38,121 bases of DNA from Holosporales bacterium (GCA_003503995.1 DOCA01000090.1:1-38121), one strand, 5' to 3'; positions 24,607-34,045 are shown, counted from the stretch's first letter. Program-made: numbers and translations. The notes: generated by a model from the letters alone, not told the origin.

Positions 24607-25623
24607 CTACATTTGTGCATTAGTTGGTATGTAATTTTTTAGTCTTTCTTCAAATATAAAACCTGCATTCCTTAATGTCTTCAATTCTGGATTATCCGGT
24701 GTTTCCTCACAAAAATCTTGAAAACTAATAAGCCGATTATCTCCGTTGCTTCTAATTATATCTGACAGAAATATATTAAGTTTATTAAATTTACTAAAAG
24801 CTTTTTCAGATAACGAAAGATTCCAATAGGTGATTCTTGATTTATTGAAATAAGTAAGAAGAGATATTAGAACTTCTCGAACAGGGGTATAGTTCCATGC
24901 TTCTGTATTAAATCTTTCATAATATGTATATCTTAGTTTATTATCTGTTACCTTTAAGGTAATATTTATTGGTAAAAGTGCGCTATCATTTTCATTATAG
25001 TCTTTGTAGCTTGAGCTTTTGATTTGATCTGTTGTTTCAGTCGTTGTTAAAATTAAAACTTCGACAATTTTTCCTTTAAGTCGATGATGATTTAATCTTT
25101 CTATTAATTGTTCAGGGTTTTTATACCATAGAGAATCATAGTGACGATTGTATCGCTCATAAATATTATCAGCAACACCCTTCAACCATTTCAAATTAAC
25201 ACTAAATAACTTAGATGTTTGTTCAAAAACCTCTTCAGTCATTTTAGGCAGCAATGAATCGGGGTTCTTAAGATCAGACAAAAGGATATTGCAACCTGGA
25301 ATAAATCTTGGAATGTCCACAGTTGGAATAGAATGAATTTTAAAGACTTCCAAAAATCGCTCAATACATAGATCAATTTCAGTATTAACCTGCGGTAGTG
25401 TAGAGTGCATTACAGACCTTAATGTCATTGTAATGAAATCATGTAGGCTCACACCAAGATTATCAGCTTGAATTTCATAGAACTGTTTTATCTCTGGTTC
25501 TACACGTAAGGTCATTGATAGTTTTTTTGTATCATTTGTTGGCGATATTTTAATATCGTTAATTTCTGCCTTGTTAATTAGTGCGCATAATAGATTGGTT
25601 ACAGAAAGTTTATTTTTATTCAT
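24607..25623 (-). CDS. ribbon-helix-helix-containing protein, unknown function
   Basis: The start at 25623 (MNKNKLSVTNLL) is preferred because AAGGAAAT lies ~7 bases upstream; six extra codons upstream are possible. 338 residues. Residues ~35-75 (SMTLRVEPEIKQFYEIQADNLG, then SLHDFITMTLRSVM) match the CopG/Arc-type ribbon-helix-helix pattern, suggesting DNA binding. The larger C-terminal part (~80-338) is not recognised. The upstream region carries 12-base direct repeats and a palindrome that could be its operator. Confidence 0.6.
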   Translation of the reverse strand: MNKNKLSVTNLLCALINKAEINDIKISPTNDTKKLSMTLRVEPEIKQFYEIQADNLGVSLHDFITMTLRSVMHSTLPQVNTEIDLCIERFLEVFKIHSIPTVDIPRFIPGCNILLSDLKNPDSLLPKMTEEVFEQTSKLFSVNLKWLKGVADNIYERYNRHYDSLWYKNPEQLIERLNHHRLKGKIVEVLILTTTETTDQIKSSSYKDYNENDSALLPINITLKVTDNKLRYTYYERFNTEAWNYTPVREVLISLLTYFNKSRITYWNLSLSEKAFSKFNKLNIFLSDIIRSNGDNRLISFQDFCEETPDNPELKTLRNAGFIFEERLKNYIPTNAQM

Positions 25624-25641
25624 TATTTTATTTCCTTGCAT

Positions 25642-25894
25642 AAGATAATATTATATTTACACAAGTTTTTTTTAATCACAATGATTTTTTTAATCAAACT
25701 GAAACAGTTTGCAGTGATATTCTAATCTTTAACCGCTTTACCCACACATGAGGCCTTGCTAAAAGAGTCCACGAGCTATTTTATATAGCGCCATTTCAGA
25801 AATGAAGTGTGTCATTTTGAGAAAGTAGGCCTTCCAGGCAAAAACGCTCCAAAATTCCGAATAGGCATTTGCTCAGTTGTTTATAGCGATTCTC
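25642..25894 (-). promoter_or_regulatory. intergenic region with direct repeats and palindromes, likely promoter/operator of the ribbon-helix-helix gene
   Basis: TTTTTTTAATCA occurs at 25667-25678 and 25685-25696 (18-base period), directly followed by the palindrome AAACTG-AAA-CAGTTT (25696-25710). On the minus strand TATAAT lies just downstream of these repeats, ~30 bases before the start at 25623. No gene is seen in the remaining ~180 bases to 25894. Confidence 0.45.
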
Positions 25895-27028
25895 TTAACC
25901 AAAAGCTTTTGTCTCAAAGCAATATCTGAAAATATCTGAAACACATTTTTCAGTTTCCTTTGGTGGTATTTTAGTGATGTCATCTATAGATTTGAGATAT
26001 TCAGAAAATATCTTTAAAACTTCTTGTCCACCTGAGTATTCTATTGAAAATGGTAAAGTACCACTGCCTGTCATGATATAATCACCCATATCAAGAACTG
26101 TACATAGAATATAGTTTCCAATGCTTTGTTGCTCATTCATTGTTTTATCAAAGAGGACTCTTTCTTCACTTGTCATCAGGTCACTAACCTTTATGGCACC
26201 ATTTTTATAAATATCTTCGATCTTAAAGATTGTGAAATGACTTTTTAAAAGTACCTCTATAAGTTTTCTCTCTTGAGGTTTGAAAGTAGGCCTCTTTTCC
26301 TCAAAGATTAGCTGTAAAAGAGGGGTACCCTTTATGCTAAAATATAAAAGACAATGCTCAGCGTGCATACTCATTTCTGCGTCATTGCGGATTCTAATAC
26401 TTTCTTCAAATCCAGCTTCATAAATACCAAGAATCTTAGCGGCAGAAAAAGCTTGAGAATCTGTCACCTCTGAAAATAGATTGGTAATGAGCTTCCCTAG
26501 TACCTTTCTATTCTCTTTGTACTCTTTAAATAAGGACGCATCTTTTTCCCCATGGGGTCGTGCAGTTCTTTTGTTTTCTTTTACTTCCTTTTTTTTCAGA
26601 TCTTTTCCTTCAGACAAGGGACTTATATTCCCCATAAGGAAATCAAAGGCCATCTCGATATCATCCTTTTGTAAGATTTTTTCTATGGTTCTGTCTTTAT
26701 AATGATCCATCAGAAAAAGAATACGTTGATTGCTTTTGCGAAGTTCTTTGTAGTTTGATTCACACGCTGTCACTTGCTCTTCTTGCTTAGGAGTAAGGTT
26801 TTCTTTTTTCCACTCCTTGCATTGGTTGATGAAATGAATAATATCTTTATTTTGCTCAGTATAAAGCTTTACACTACGCTCAACGATAGCGTCATCCAAA
26901 ACATGAGGCCTATCCTGTGCTTCTTCAAAATTCTCAAGATTCTCTTGTGACGATTCCAGCATGGTCTTTGAAAGGTCATAAATCATAGGAATCATTGAAA
27001 TCGGCTGAGGTATAAATGACTTGGGCAT
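25895..27028 (-). CDS. uncharacterised 377-residue protein
   Basis: Starts at ATG 27028 with AAAAGG ~10 bases upstream. The N-terminal third is helical and Glu/Lys-rich. A C-terminal part (~265-340: SHFTIFKIEDIYKNGAIKVSDL, then MTSEERVLFDK, and GNYILCTVLDMGDYIMTGSG) resembles a beta-rich module seen in some uncharacterised SEC-C-associated proteins (pattern DL.TGE...V). I do not see the SEC-C zinc motif itself, so this is tentative. It lies downstream of a serine recombinase in the same direction and may be cargo. Confidence 0.55.
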   Translation of the reverse strand: MPKSFIPQPISMIPMIYDLSKTMLESSQENLENFEEAQDRPHVLDDAIVERSVKLYTEQNKDIIHFINQCKEWKKENLTPKQEEQVTACESNYKELRKSNQRILFLMDHYKDRTIEKILQKDDIEMAFDFLMGNISPLSEGKDLKKKEVKENKRTARPHGEKDASLFKEYKENRKVLGKLITNLFSEVTDSQAFSAAKILGIYEAGFEESIRIRNDAEMSMHAEHCLLYFSIKGTPLLQLIFEEKRPTFKPQERKLIEVLLKSHFTIFKIEDIYKNGAIKVSDLMTSEERVLFDKTMNEQQSIGNYILCTVLDMGDYIMTGSGTLPFSIEYSGGQEVLKIFSEYLKSIDDITKIPPKETEKCVSDIFRYCFETKAFG

Positions 27029-27125
27029 AAATAAGTGACCTTTTAAAAATAATATCAGTGAACTTTTAGGCTCATGAGAAAAGAACTAGCATTTTTGGAG
27101 ATTAACTCGCAAGGATTATAACATT

Positions 27126-27701
27126 TTATTCCTGACTCCTAGCGCGCATGATGGTCTGCCTACTTGTGTTTAATTCACGAGCTATTTCTGAAACAGTCTC
27201 TCCTTTTTGTATTTTCTCTGCGACAGATTGTTTTTGCTCTAATGATAATGTTGGCCGTCTTCCTAAGAGTTTTCCTTGTGATTTGGCCCGTGATAGGCCA
27301 GCTTGTGTACGTTCGATAAGAAGATCCCTCTCGAACTGGGCAACTGTGTTGATAATGTTCATGGTCATTCTTCCAGCTGAACTTGTGAGATCAACGCCCC
27401 CTAAAGCAAGGCAATGAACTCGAACGCCTGTTTTTTCTAAAGCTTCAACTGTCATGCTGACATCAATGGTATCTCTTCCAAGTCGATCAAGCTTGGTCAC
27501 AACAAGCACATCACCTTTCTCCATTTTATCAATCAGTCGGGAAAATCCCTTGCGTTGTTTAATGGCCATGGAACCAGAAATAGTTTCTGAGATTATTCTA
27601 TGGGGTTCAATTCTAAAACCGGCTGCTTCAATTTCAAGGATCTGGTTTTCGGGTACTTGTTCAGTGGTTGAGACACGGACATAAGCAAAAGTTCTAGACA
27701 T
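27126..27701 (-). CDS. serine recombinase (resolvase/invertase family)
   Basis: ATG 27701 gives SRTFAYVRVS with the nucleophile Ser11; six upstream codons from a TTG are less likely. 191 residues, typical of Tn3/Hin-type enzymes. Motifs: YVRVSTTEQ, LVVTKLDRLGRD (~55-70), TSSAGRMTMNIINTVAQFERDLLIERTQAG, GRRPTLS linker, and a C-terminal helix-turn-helix GETVSEIARELNTSRQTIMRA. It would resolve multimers or invert DNA at a res-like site. Candidate binding sites lie just upstream (27743-27815), between this gene and the end of traA(Ti). Confidence 0.93.
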   Translation of the reverse strand: MSRTFAYVRVSTTEQVPENQILEIEAAGFRIEPHRIISETISGSMAIKQRKGFSRLIDKMEKGDVLVVTKLDRLGRDTIDVSMTVEALEKTGVRVHCLALGGVDLTSSAGRMTMNIINTVAQFERDLLIERTQAGLSRAKSQGKLLGRRPTLSLEQKQSVAEKIQKGETVSEIARELNTSRQTIMRARSQE

Positions 27702-27742
27702 ATTATCTTTTCTGTTCAAAATGGCTGTACGTAATTATAACA

Positions 27743-27815
27743 GTGTCCTTTATTGTGTAAAGATAATTTATGGACACCATTATTTCCTGTGTCCGAAAAC
27801 GAACCTTTTCGGACA
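27743..27815. promoter_or_regulatory. candidate recombination (res) site or operator of the serine recombinase
   Basis: Four TGTCC-type half sites alternate in orientation: GTGTCC 27743-27748, GGACAC 27772-27777, GTGTCC 27789-27794 and GGACA 27811-27815. The outer two pairs form 35- and 26-base palindromic sites; the latter has perfect 10-base arms TGTCCGAAAA and TTTTCGGACA (27790-27799, 27806-27815). Tn3-family resolvases bind half sites beginning TGTC in pairs spaced 25-34 bases. The 26-base palindrome could instead be, or double as, the terminator of traA(Ti), which ends at 27833. Confidence 0.5.
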
Positions 27816-27832
27816 GGGGAAGCTATATAAAT

Positions 27833-30800
27833 TTATCTTTCTAAAGAAGGTCCTTTATCAATTTGCGCTTCTTGCTCCTTATTCTTTTCAATAGACCTAG
27901 TTGCTTCAGTTTTAGTTGAAGAATCGGCATAAGCCTTTGCAGAACGTGTGCTCCAATAATCTTTATTATCCCTTTTTGAAGAATGGCTTGTCGGGACTCT
28001 CCCCTCTAATAGATCAGAAATGACCCTGCTTTGTTGCTTTTGTGCATCAATGGCCATCTCAGGATTCTCATCAAACTGCTTCTTAAATAAAGTGTTGTCT
28101 CTGCCAAGTTTTTCTCTGTGCTGCATAATTAAGTCAGCTTGTAATACTAACAATCTATTTTTAGAGGATTCATCATTAAGAGACTGAGTTTGACCGCCTT
28201 CTGCTTTATGTTCTTTATTTTTAGAAAAGCCCTCCTGTGAGGTGAGTGACTTTTCTAAAAACTCAAGGGGTTCCTTAAGTGCTGATAATTGCTGTTTCTG
28301 AGCATCAATAGCTAATTCAGGATTTTCATTGAATTGTTTTTCAAACAACTCGTTATCTCTGCCAAGTCGCCTACGATGATTCATAATGAGATCGGCCTGT
28401 TTTTTGAACAGCTCTTGCTTTAATCTTTTCCCATAAGAAATCGCAGCACTCTGCTCCAAAGGCTTTTCTTGCGTCTTGACGTGTTCTGTTGGACTCCCAG
28501 ACTTAGAGAGATCAGTTGTTGTTTTGTTTGAGGAGATATCATTGATTTTTTCATTAGTCTGCTCGCTTTGGTTTTCCCTGGGCAATAACGATGATGCCAT
28601 TAACCCAGGTACTTGTCTCTCCAAAAGAGACTGTAGGGATTTTACCCCACCACTGGTTAATAAATCGTTAAAATCCAATTTCTTATCGGAATTCTTTGTA
28701 TTCTCTACGGGAAGGATAATTTGAACCCTGTTCCCTTTTTCTTCTAAGATCGTTTTGGCTTTTTCAGTCATCTGCCAAGAAGGCTTATTCTTACTACCAT
28801 CCCAATCACCAGCGATGATAACATCACGGCCTTTAACATCAAGATTATCGATGTTTGCAATGCCAAGAGAACAATAATAACTTCCCTTTAAGCCTGTTTC
28901 TTTAACAGAAAGGGCCGTCTCAACACCTTCGGCTAAAATAATTGGACTCTTGGCATCGCCCTTTTTAAGCTCTACAAAGGCTCCTGTGGGGGAACCGTAT
29001 GTTGCCTTGATGAACTTCTTCCCGTTGTCATCAACACATCTTTTGCCCTCAGAAGTAAGGTACGTCAATTGGATGGCCTTTGTGTCGCCATCCAAGGTTT
29101 TCGCAATGGAAACTAACGCACCCGTCTTCACATAAGGTTTCTTCTCTCCATAGGTGAAGGAGGTCTTAGGCGGAAGATACCTTAGAGACTCAGATAGCTC
29201 TCCCTTAATCCCTCGTTCATTCCTTAGGTAAGCTTCGGCAGGGGTCCCTTTAATAGAAACGCTTTTCATAATACAGGATTGAACACCAGCTGCTTTTTGT
29301 TCAAGATCCTTCTTGTGCTCTAACTCACGTTTCTTATTAAAGGCTTCTTCCGCCGCTTTATGAGCTTTGATTTCCTCAGGGGAACTTTCACGAATCTTCT
29401 TCCCCTTAAGGTAGGACTCAACATCTTGAACCACACTGCCACGGCAATAAGGAAGGATATAAGACAAAGCGCCCTTAAAGTCTAAGCCCTTTTCTTCCCG
29501 AAGTTTTTGGAAGAGTGGTGTTGTCTTTCCAGTCTTATAACAATGAACGCTGCCTTCATATTGCCCCGAAAGGTTATAGATTAATTTTCCATCTCTAAAG
29601 GCAACCGATCTGCTATTTGATCGAGCCTCACTATGACCATACTTTCTAAGAATATCCTTTGATAAACTTACCGTATCAGAAGACTTTAAGGCTCGATCAG
29701 CAAGAGCAAACTTTTCAGTTTTGGTTAAGGGCTTCTGAGCCTCGCTGCGGTTTTTGGTTTTTATAGTTTCAGATTGAGGGATAGAAGAACCTTTCAGCTC
29801 CGTAGCTTCTATCCTAGATCCTTCTTTCTCCTTCGGTGATGAACGGGCTGTCATTGGAGAATCAGAACGATGAGCATGGCTCTCTTTGTTGTCCTGATTT
29901 TTCTCAGGGGCGACACTTGCTAACTTTTTGGCCTCATCCCCCTCTTCCGCAACGCTTTTATCTTTTTTCAAAGAAAGGGATGAAGACCCATCAGAACCTA
30001 TGGTATTCTTATTGTGAAGTTGGGGTTTTCCTTTTGATGATATAGATTTTTCCCCAACTTCAACACTTTTTAAATTTTCTGCCGCTTTCATAGCAATTTC
30101 TTCGGAAGCATATCCTGTATAATACTTATCATTCCGAGCGATATTCCAGTGCCCCCCTCTTTTATATACGGTCGTTTCCAGCGCTGGGTTATACTTATTT
30201 GAATTTTTCAACGTAAGCCAAATTTCTTTGCCGTCACTCTTCGAGTTCCCACTTCTTTTAAAAGCCTTCACCCGATCAGCAATTTCCTTCTTTTCCTCTT
30301 CTGTAAGATTAGCAAAAGAAACAGGCCTAAACTTCTCATCTGCCCGATCAGCTTCTGATCTTAAGTTCTCAGTAATATCCTGCGAAACCCTAATCAGATT
30401 AGTCTCTGGGGTACGCCCTAAGAATTTATCACAAACGGTGCTAAAGGCTCTTTGACCCACATAACCAATAGCTTCAAACTTCTGACCAACTCTCTTTAAA
30501 GAAGAATTGAGATGCTTTTCATCTGATTTCATCAAAGACAGTAATTGATCACCTGAAACATAATCCATCGCGGCTAGCTTATCTTGATGACGATCTAAAC
30601 GCTCAAACACCTTATCTTTTCGCCAGAAATCAACCTTTGAAACAAACATCTGAACATTCTTAGCATGACGCGTCATGGCGACATAGGTTAAGTTCTTGTA
30701 TTGCTCAAAACTGGAAAGAACGAAGGCCCAGTCAACGGTGACACCTTGGTTTTTATGAAGGGTAACAGCCCAACCATTATCAAACCTCTTATAAAGATTT

Positions 30801-33496
30801 GGAGAGAAGGAAACCGTCTTATCTTCACCATCCTTTTTAATTACAGCCTCTATGTTGTCCTTTGATAACGCGGTAACACGCCCAAGTGTTCCGTTCTTAA
30901 CCCCTAGACCCTTCTCAATTTCTGTGAAGACGATCTGATCACCAACACTAAAGCGGCGCTCTTCATTAACAAACTGCTGCTTTCCAAGATCATCCCCTGC
31001 CGTCCGTTCAATGGTATAGATATACTCTTCCTTGCCAAGAACTCCAGCAGCTCGCATCTTATCCCGTGCCATGGCATTTAAATGCTGAACATCCTTATTG
31101 CTATAGGACATCATTGTATGAGTATCTTTTGGATTAAGCTCCGTTGACTTAAACCAAGCTGCAACCATTTCCTTCTTGGTATCTAAACGGGGATCACAAA
31201 GATGCTTTGCCGTACCACGCCAGTCAATGCCAAGTTTCTTCGCAAGTTTATGGGCTTTATCTTCGTCATATCCCTCTAATTCTTTATCATACCCATTATG
31301 TTTGCGGCAGAAGTCAACACCATCAACGCCCAACTCATGCATATGAGAACGGTAAGTTTCTATACCCCTAACCATAATGGTAGAGGCTTCTTTTCTAACA
31401 CCCTGCCACTCACTAAAGAATTCACTATCTTTATGAGCAAAAAACCTCTCCATGTCTGAAGGCTTCTCCTTCTTAGAAGGTTTAATACCCTTCGCCAAAT
31501 TCGCTTGCTCAACCGCCAGCTCTTTAATTTTATCCTTCTCAATATCTTTTCTGATCTCAGAAGAGATATTTCCAGAAACTCGTCTTGAGAGATTATAAAG
31601 ATCCACAACGCCTTTATGGTCCTTCTGATGAACCAAATCACTCACAAAGGTGTTTTGCTGATCAATGCCCTCTAGTTTATGAAACAACGCATTGACGTTA
31701 GCAGGGTTTTTATCAGATACACCTCTCGCACGAATCGTCCTAGAAATCTTGGTGAGCTGAGCCTCAATCGCTATTTTCTGATTCGCAACATCATTGATAG
31801 AAGAATACTTTTCATCAACGGTTTTGATTAACCCTTTATCATCATACCGCTTTAAAGCCTCAGCCGCCCTACCCTCTCCAAAGAGAACAGTAGCCTCCCT
31901 TTGCCACTCAATCTTTTGACGCAAGACCGTTGTTAAATCAGCCTTACCAACTTCTTTAACCGCAATCCTAAAGGGAATACCTGCTTCCACAGGAGACAAT
32001 TGACCAAGGTCACCACTGGCCACAAGCTTTACACCTAGCTTTTCAACGGCCTTAATTAAATCCCCAAAACAGCGCCCATCAACCATTCCCGCTTCATCGA
32101 GCACAATAATAGTCTTGGAATCATACTGGCTACGGCCATTTTCAAAGGATTTTAAGAAACTCTGAACCGTATTGGAGGAAATACCACAATCTGCTAGATT
32201 CTCTGCGGCCTTACCCGTAGGCGCTAAACCAAAGACCTGATAACCACTTTCCTCCCATATCTCCTTCATCACTTTCATGACGGTTGTTTTACCAGCCCCT
32301 GCATAGCCCTCAACAAAACTCAGTTGATCAGGTGAAGCCATGTGCTTAATAGACTTAATTTGGTCTTGGGATAAGGCAGCCTCAGGGTCTTTTTTAGATT
32401 CCCTTAAAGACTCAGTAGCTTTCTGAATAGCTCCCTCAACAACGGAATCCTCTACACCATGGGATTTGTTCTCCTTTAAAGATCTAAGGGTCTCAATAAA
32501 CTTCCCTTCCTCAGCAAGCCGTGTTCGTGTTGTAAAAACACTCCTAGAATAACTGCCGTTGTCTTCTAAACAAACCAACTCCGAAGACTGCTGAAGCTTT
32601 AAACTCAAGCGATTAAATAAAGCTTGATCATCAACGTAACGACCGAGAAGCTTTGCAACATCTCCCCACATAAAAGTTGTTTGTTGTTTTGAAATGGCAT
32701 CTAAGGCTTCTTCAGGGCGATTAATAAGCGTATATAAGTTACGAAGTTTAACCTCTTGATACTCACGCCCTCTCTCCGTCACGGGCGTAGAATGTATATT
32801 CTTTGGGTCCTGCCCTGCTTGCATTTCCATCTTGATAATCTTACTACCAAGCTTGGGTTGAGGCTCAAAGTTAATACCCCGATCCTTATAACTTCGATGA
32901 TCCCAATTAGCTTCAAAACCATTTTTTAAAAGATGATAATTGCCATAAGCCGCTAGCTGAGAACGCCACTGTTCGTGAACTTGTTTTTTATTCCAGTCAC
33001 GCTCCTTCAACCCCAAACCAGTCTCTGTTAAACCACGGGTTAACGCAACAACGTGACAATGGGGATTTGTCTCTCCTGTTTCTTCATTAACATCAAAGTG
33101 GTAATTTTTAAGAGCCGTTATACCAAGGCCACAAACCTGATCTTGGACAAAATCATTTATGAATTCCTTACCTTGTTCCTTGGTGAATTCACGGGGAATA
33201 CTAATACGAAATTCTCTATAAACTTGCGAGTCTTTTCTAGTCTCTGCCCCTTCAACGATATTGCAAAATTCCTGCACGCCTTTCGTGCGGTCTAAGTTAA
33301 TCAACTCTTTCAAATCAACGGCCCATTGAGGGGCGTCTTTTGACAAAGACAACTGAACATCTTCAACTTCTTTAGATTCACGATTAAAGATTTCGCCCGT
33401 CAGAGGACACTCTAGTTTGACACCAGCACGATAGGCAAGGGAATCAACTGTACTCCCCTTACTTCTGCCTATTATACCGATGTGCATGCTGTACAT
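27833..33496 (-). CDS. traA: TraA (Ti-type, MOBQ) relaxase-helicase with C-terminal TOPRIM domain
   Basis: A single 1887-residue frame. Residues 1-~230 are a MobA/MobL relaxase: MHIGIIGRSKG, putative catalytic Tyr22 in SLAYRAG, and the metal-binding His133 and NPHCH with His146/His148. Residues ~375-1030 are a RecD-like helicase: Walker A GYAGAGKTT 397-405, Walker B VLDEAGMV 465-472, GDLGQLSP 495-502, and near the end TLHKNQGVTVDWAFV. Residues ~1330-1610 form a primase-type region ending in TOPRIM: LAEGVETALS (~1519), IIAGDWDGS (~1560). The tail has a duplicated 37-residue motif. It nicks oriT, unwinds the strand and may prime in the recipient. Agrobacterial TraA is ~1100 residues, so the TOPRIM extension and tail are additions. 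Confidence 0.92.
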   Translation of the reverse strand: MYSMHIGIIGRSKGSTVDSLAYRAGVKLECPLTGEIFNRESKEVEDVQLSLSKDAPQWAVDLKELINLDRTKGVQEFCNIVEGAETRKDSQVYREFRISIPREFTKEQGKEFINDFVQDQVCGLGITALKNYHFDVNEETGETNPHCHVVALTRGLTETGLGLKERDWNKKQVHEQWRSQLAAYGNYHLLKNGFEANWDHRSYKDRGINFEPQPKLGSKIIKMEMQAGQDPKNIHSTPVTERGREYQEVKLRNLYTLINRPEEALDAISKQQTTFMWGDVAKLLGRYVDDQALFNRLSLKLQQSSELVCLEDNGSYSRSVFTTRTRLAEEGKFIETLRSLKENKSHGVEDSVVEGAIQKATESLRESKKDPEAALSQDQIKSIKHMASPDQLSFVEGYAGAGKTTVMKVMKEIWEESGYQVFGLAPTGKAAENLADCGISSNTVQSFLKSFENGRSQYDSKTIIVLDEAGMVDGRCFGDLIKAVEKLGVKLVASGDLGQLSPVEAGIPFRIAVKEVGKADLTTVLRQKIEWQREATVLFGEGRAAEALKRYDDKGLIKTVDEKYSSINDVANQKIAIEAQLTKISRTIRARGVSDKNPANVNALFHKLEGIDQQNTFVSDLVHQKDHKGVVDLYNLSRRVSGNISSEIRKDIEKDKIKELAVEQANLAKGIKPSKKEKPSDMERFFAHKDSEFFSEWQGVRKEASTIMVRGIETYRSHMHELGVDGVDFCRKHNGYDKELEGYDEDKAHKLAKKLGIDWRGTAKHLCDPRLDTKKEMVAAWFKSTELNPKDTHTMMSYSNKDVQHLNAMARDKMRAAGVLGKEEYIYTIERTAGDDLGKQQFVNEERRFSVGDQIVFTEIEKGLGVKNGTLGRVTALSKDNIEAVIKKDGEDKTVSFSPNLYKRFDNGWAVTLHKNQGVTVDWAFVLSSFEQYKNLTYVAMTRHAKNVQMFVSKVDFWRKDKVFERLDRHQDKLAAMDYVSGDQLLSLMKSDEKHLNSSLKRVGQKFEAIGYVGQRAFSTVCDKFLGRTPETNLIRVSQDITENLRSEADRADEKFRPVSFANLTEEEKKEIADRVKAFKRSGNSKSDGKEIWLTLKNSNKYNPALETTVYKRGGHWNIARNDKYYTGYASEEIAMKAAENLKSVEVGEKSISSKGKPQLHNKNTIGSDGSSSLSLKKDKSVAEEGDEAKKLASVAPEKNQDNKESHAHRSDSPMTARSSPKEKEGSRIEATELKGSSIPQSETIKTKNRSEAQKPLTKTEKFALADRALKSSDTVSLSKDILRKYGHSEARSNSRSVAFRDGKLIYNLSGQYEGSVHCYKTGKTTPLFQKLREEKGLDFKGALSYILPYCRGSVVQDVESYLKGKKIRESSPEEIKAHKAAEEAFNKKRELEHKKDLEQKAAGVQSCIMKSVSIKGTPAEAYLRNERGIKGELSESLRYLPPKTSFTYGEKKPYVKTGALVSIAKTLDGDTKAIQLTYLTSEGKRCVDDNGKKFIKATYGSPTGAFVELKKGDAKSPIILAEGVETALSVKETGLKGSYYCSLGIANIDNLDVKGRDVIIAGDWDGSKNKPSWQMTEKAKTILEEKGNRVQIILPVENTKNSDKKLDFNDLLTSGGVKSLQSLLERQVPGLMASSLLPRENQSEQTNEKINDISSNKTTTDLSKSGSPTEHVKTQEKPLEQSAAISYGKRLKQELFKKQADLIMNHRRRLGRDNELFEKQFNENPELAIDAQKQQLSALKEPLEFLEKSLTSQEGFSKNKEHKAEGGQTQSLNDESSKNRLLVLQADLIMQHREKLGRDNTLFKKQFDENPEMAIDAQKQQSRVISDLLEGRVPTSHSSKRDNKDYWSTRSAKAYADSSTKTEATRSIEKNKEQEAQIDKGPSLER
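28031..28399 (-). repeat. tandemly arranged 37-codon repeat in the tail of TraA(Ti)
   Basis: Two copies (28289-28399 and 28031-28141) encode QADLIM.HR..LGRDN.LF.KQF.ENPE.AIDAQKQQ with few differences, separated by ~49 non-repeated codons. The motif is predicted helical and charged. It could be a docking element for TraD or an oligomerisation unit. Confidence 0.8.
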
Positions 33497-33742
33497 GTCA
33501 AAACCTTATATTCTTAAAACTGAATTACCTTGTAACCCGTTCTGGGTTTAAGGTGCTTGCACCGAAGCGTATAGTTGCAGTATGCAACGTATGAGCGCGC
33601 TTGTCTAGCATTTACAATGCATCCAAGACACTTCGATTATTTTTTTCTTTACATTCCCCTCAAGTTTATTATTCTAGTCATAGGAATAATATTAATGGGT
33701 ACGGGAAGCTCAAGTTTCAATCACAACCTGAAAGGAATAGCT
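33497..33742. other. candidate oriT between divergent traA(Ti) and traC/traD(Ti)
   Basis: In Ti-type systems the origin of transfer lies between traA and the divergent traC-traD genes, as here. The 246-base gap holds a run of small perfect hairpins: AACCC/GGGTT (33534-33538, 33544-33548), GGTGC/GCACC (33552-33556, 33559-33563) and GTTGCA/TGCAAC (33574-33579, 33583-33588). A GC-rich GAGCGCGCTTG (33593-33603) follows, then GCATT-TAC-AATGC flanked by TGTCT and AGACA. Exact nic position is not identified. Promoters for both gene sets should also lie here. Confidence 0.55.
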
Positions 33743-34045
33743 ATGTCTGTAACTCTAAAATCATTTGATGATAAAATTGATGATCTAAAACGTAAGAAAA
33801 AAGAACTTGAAGCAAAACAAGCTCAACAACTTTTTAAAGCTGCGTCCTATATCATCGGTGGTTCATACTCTCCACAATTAGCGGCCTGCATTATTGACGA
33901 CTCATGGAAAAATGCGACTGAAACCAAAAAGGGGGAATGGATTAAATCCTCTAAGAAATTTCAATTCACCCGACCTCGAAAAGCTAAAGCACCAGCTAAG
34001 CAGAATTCAAAAAAAGATGGCCAAAGTAGAACAGCAGAAATATAA
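33743..34045 (+). CDS. TraC-like (Ti-type) relaxosome accessory protein
   Basis: The start at 33743 has GAAAGGA upstream; the longer open frame (from 33575) crosses the oriT region and is unlikely. 100 residues. The N-terminal helix SFDDKIDDLKRKKKELEAKQAQQ followed by LFKAASYIIGG is the usual layout of Ti-type TraC/MobC-like proteins (coiled coil, then small helical domain), with a basic tail. It would bind oriT and help TraA. Divergent from traA and overlapping traD by 29 bases. Confidence 0.65.
   Translation: MSVTLKSFDDKIDDLKRKKKELEAKQAQQLFKAASYIIGGSYSPQLAACIIDDSWKNATETKKGEWIKSSKKFQFTRPRKAKAPAKQNSKKDGQSRTAEI

Noticed and set aside
33575..33742. N-terminal extension of the Ti-type TraC-like protein
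   Set aside because: It crosses the hairpin-rich candidate oriT; ATG 33743 has a good ribosome site and family-like length.
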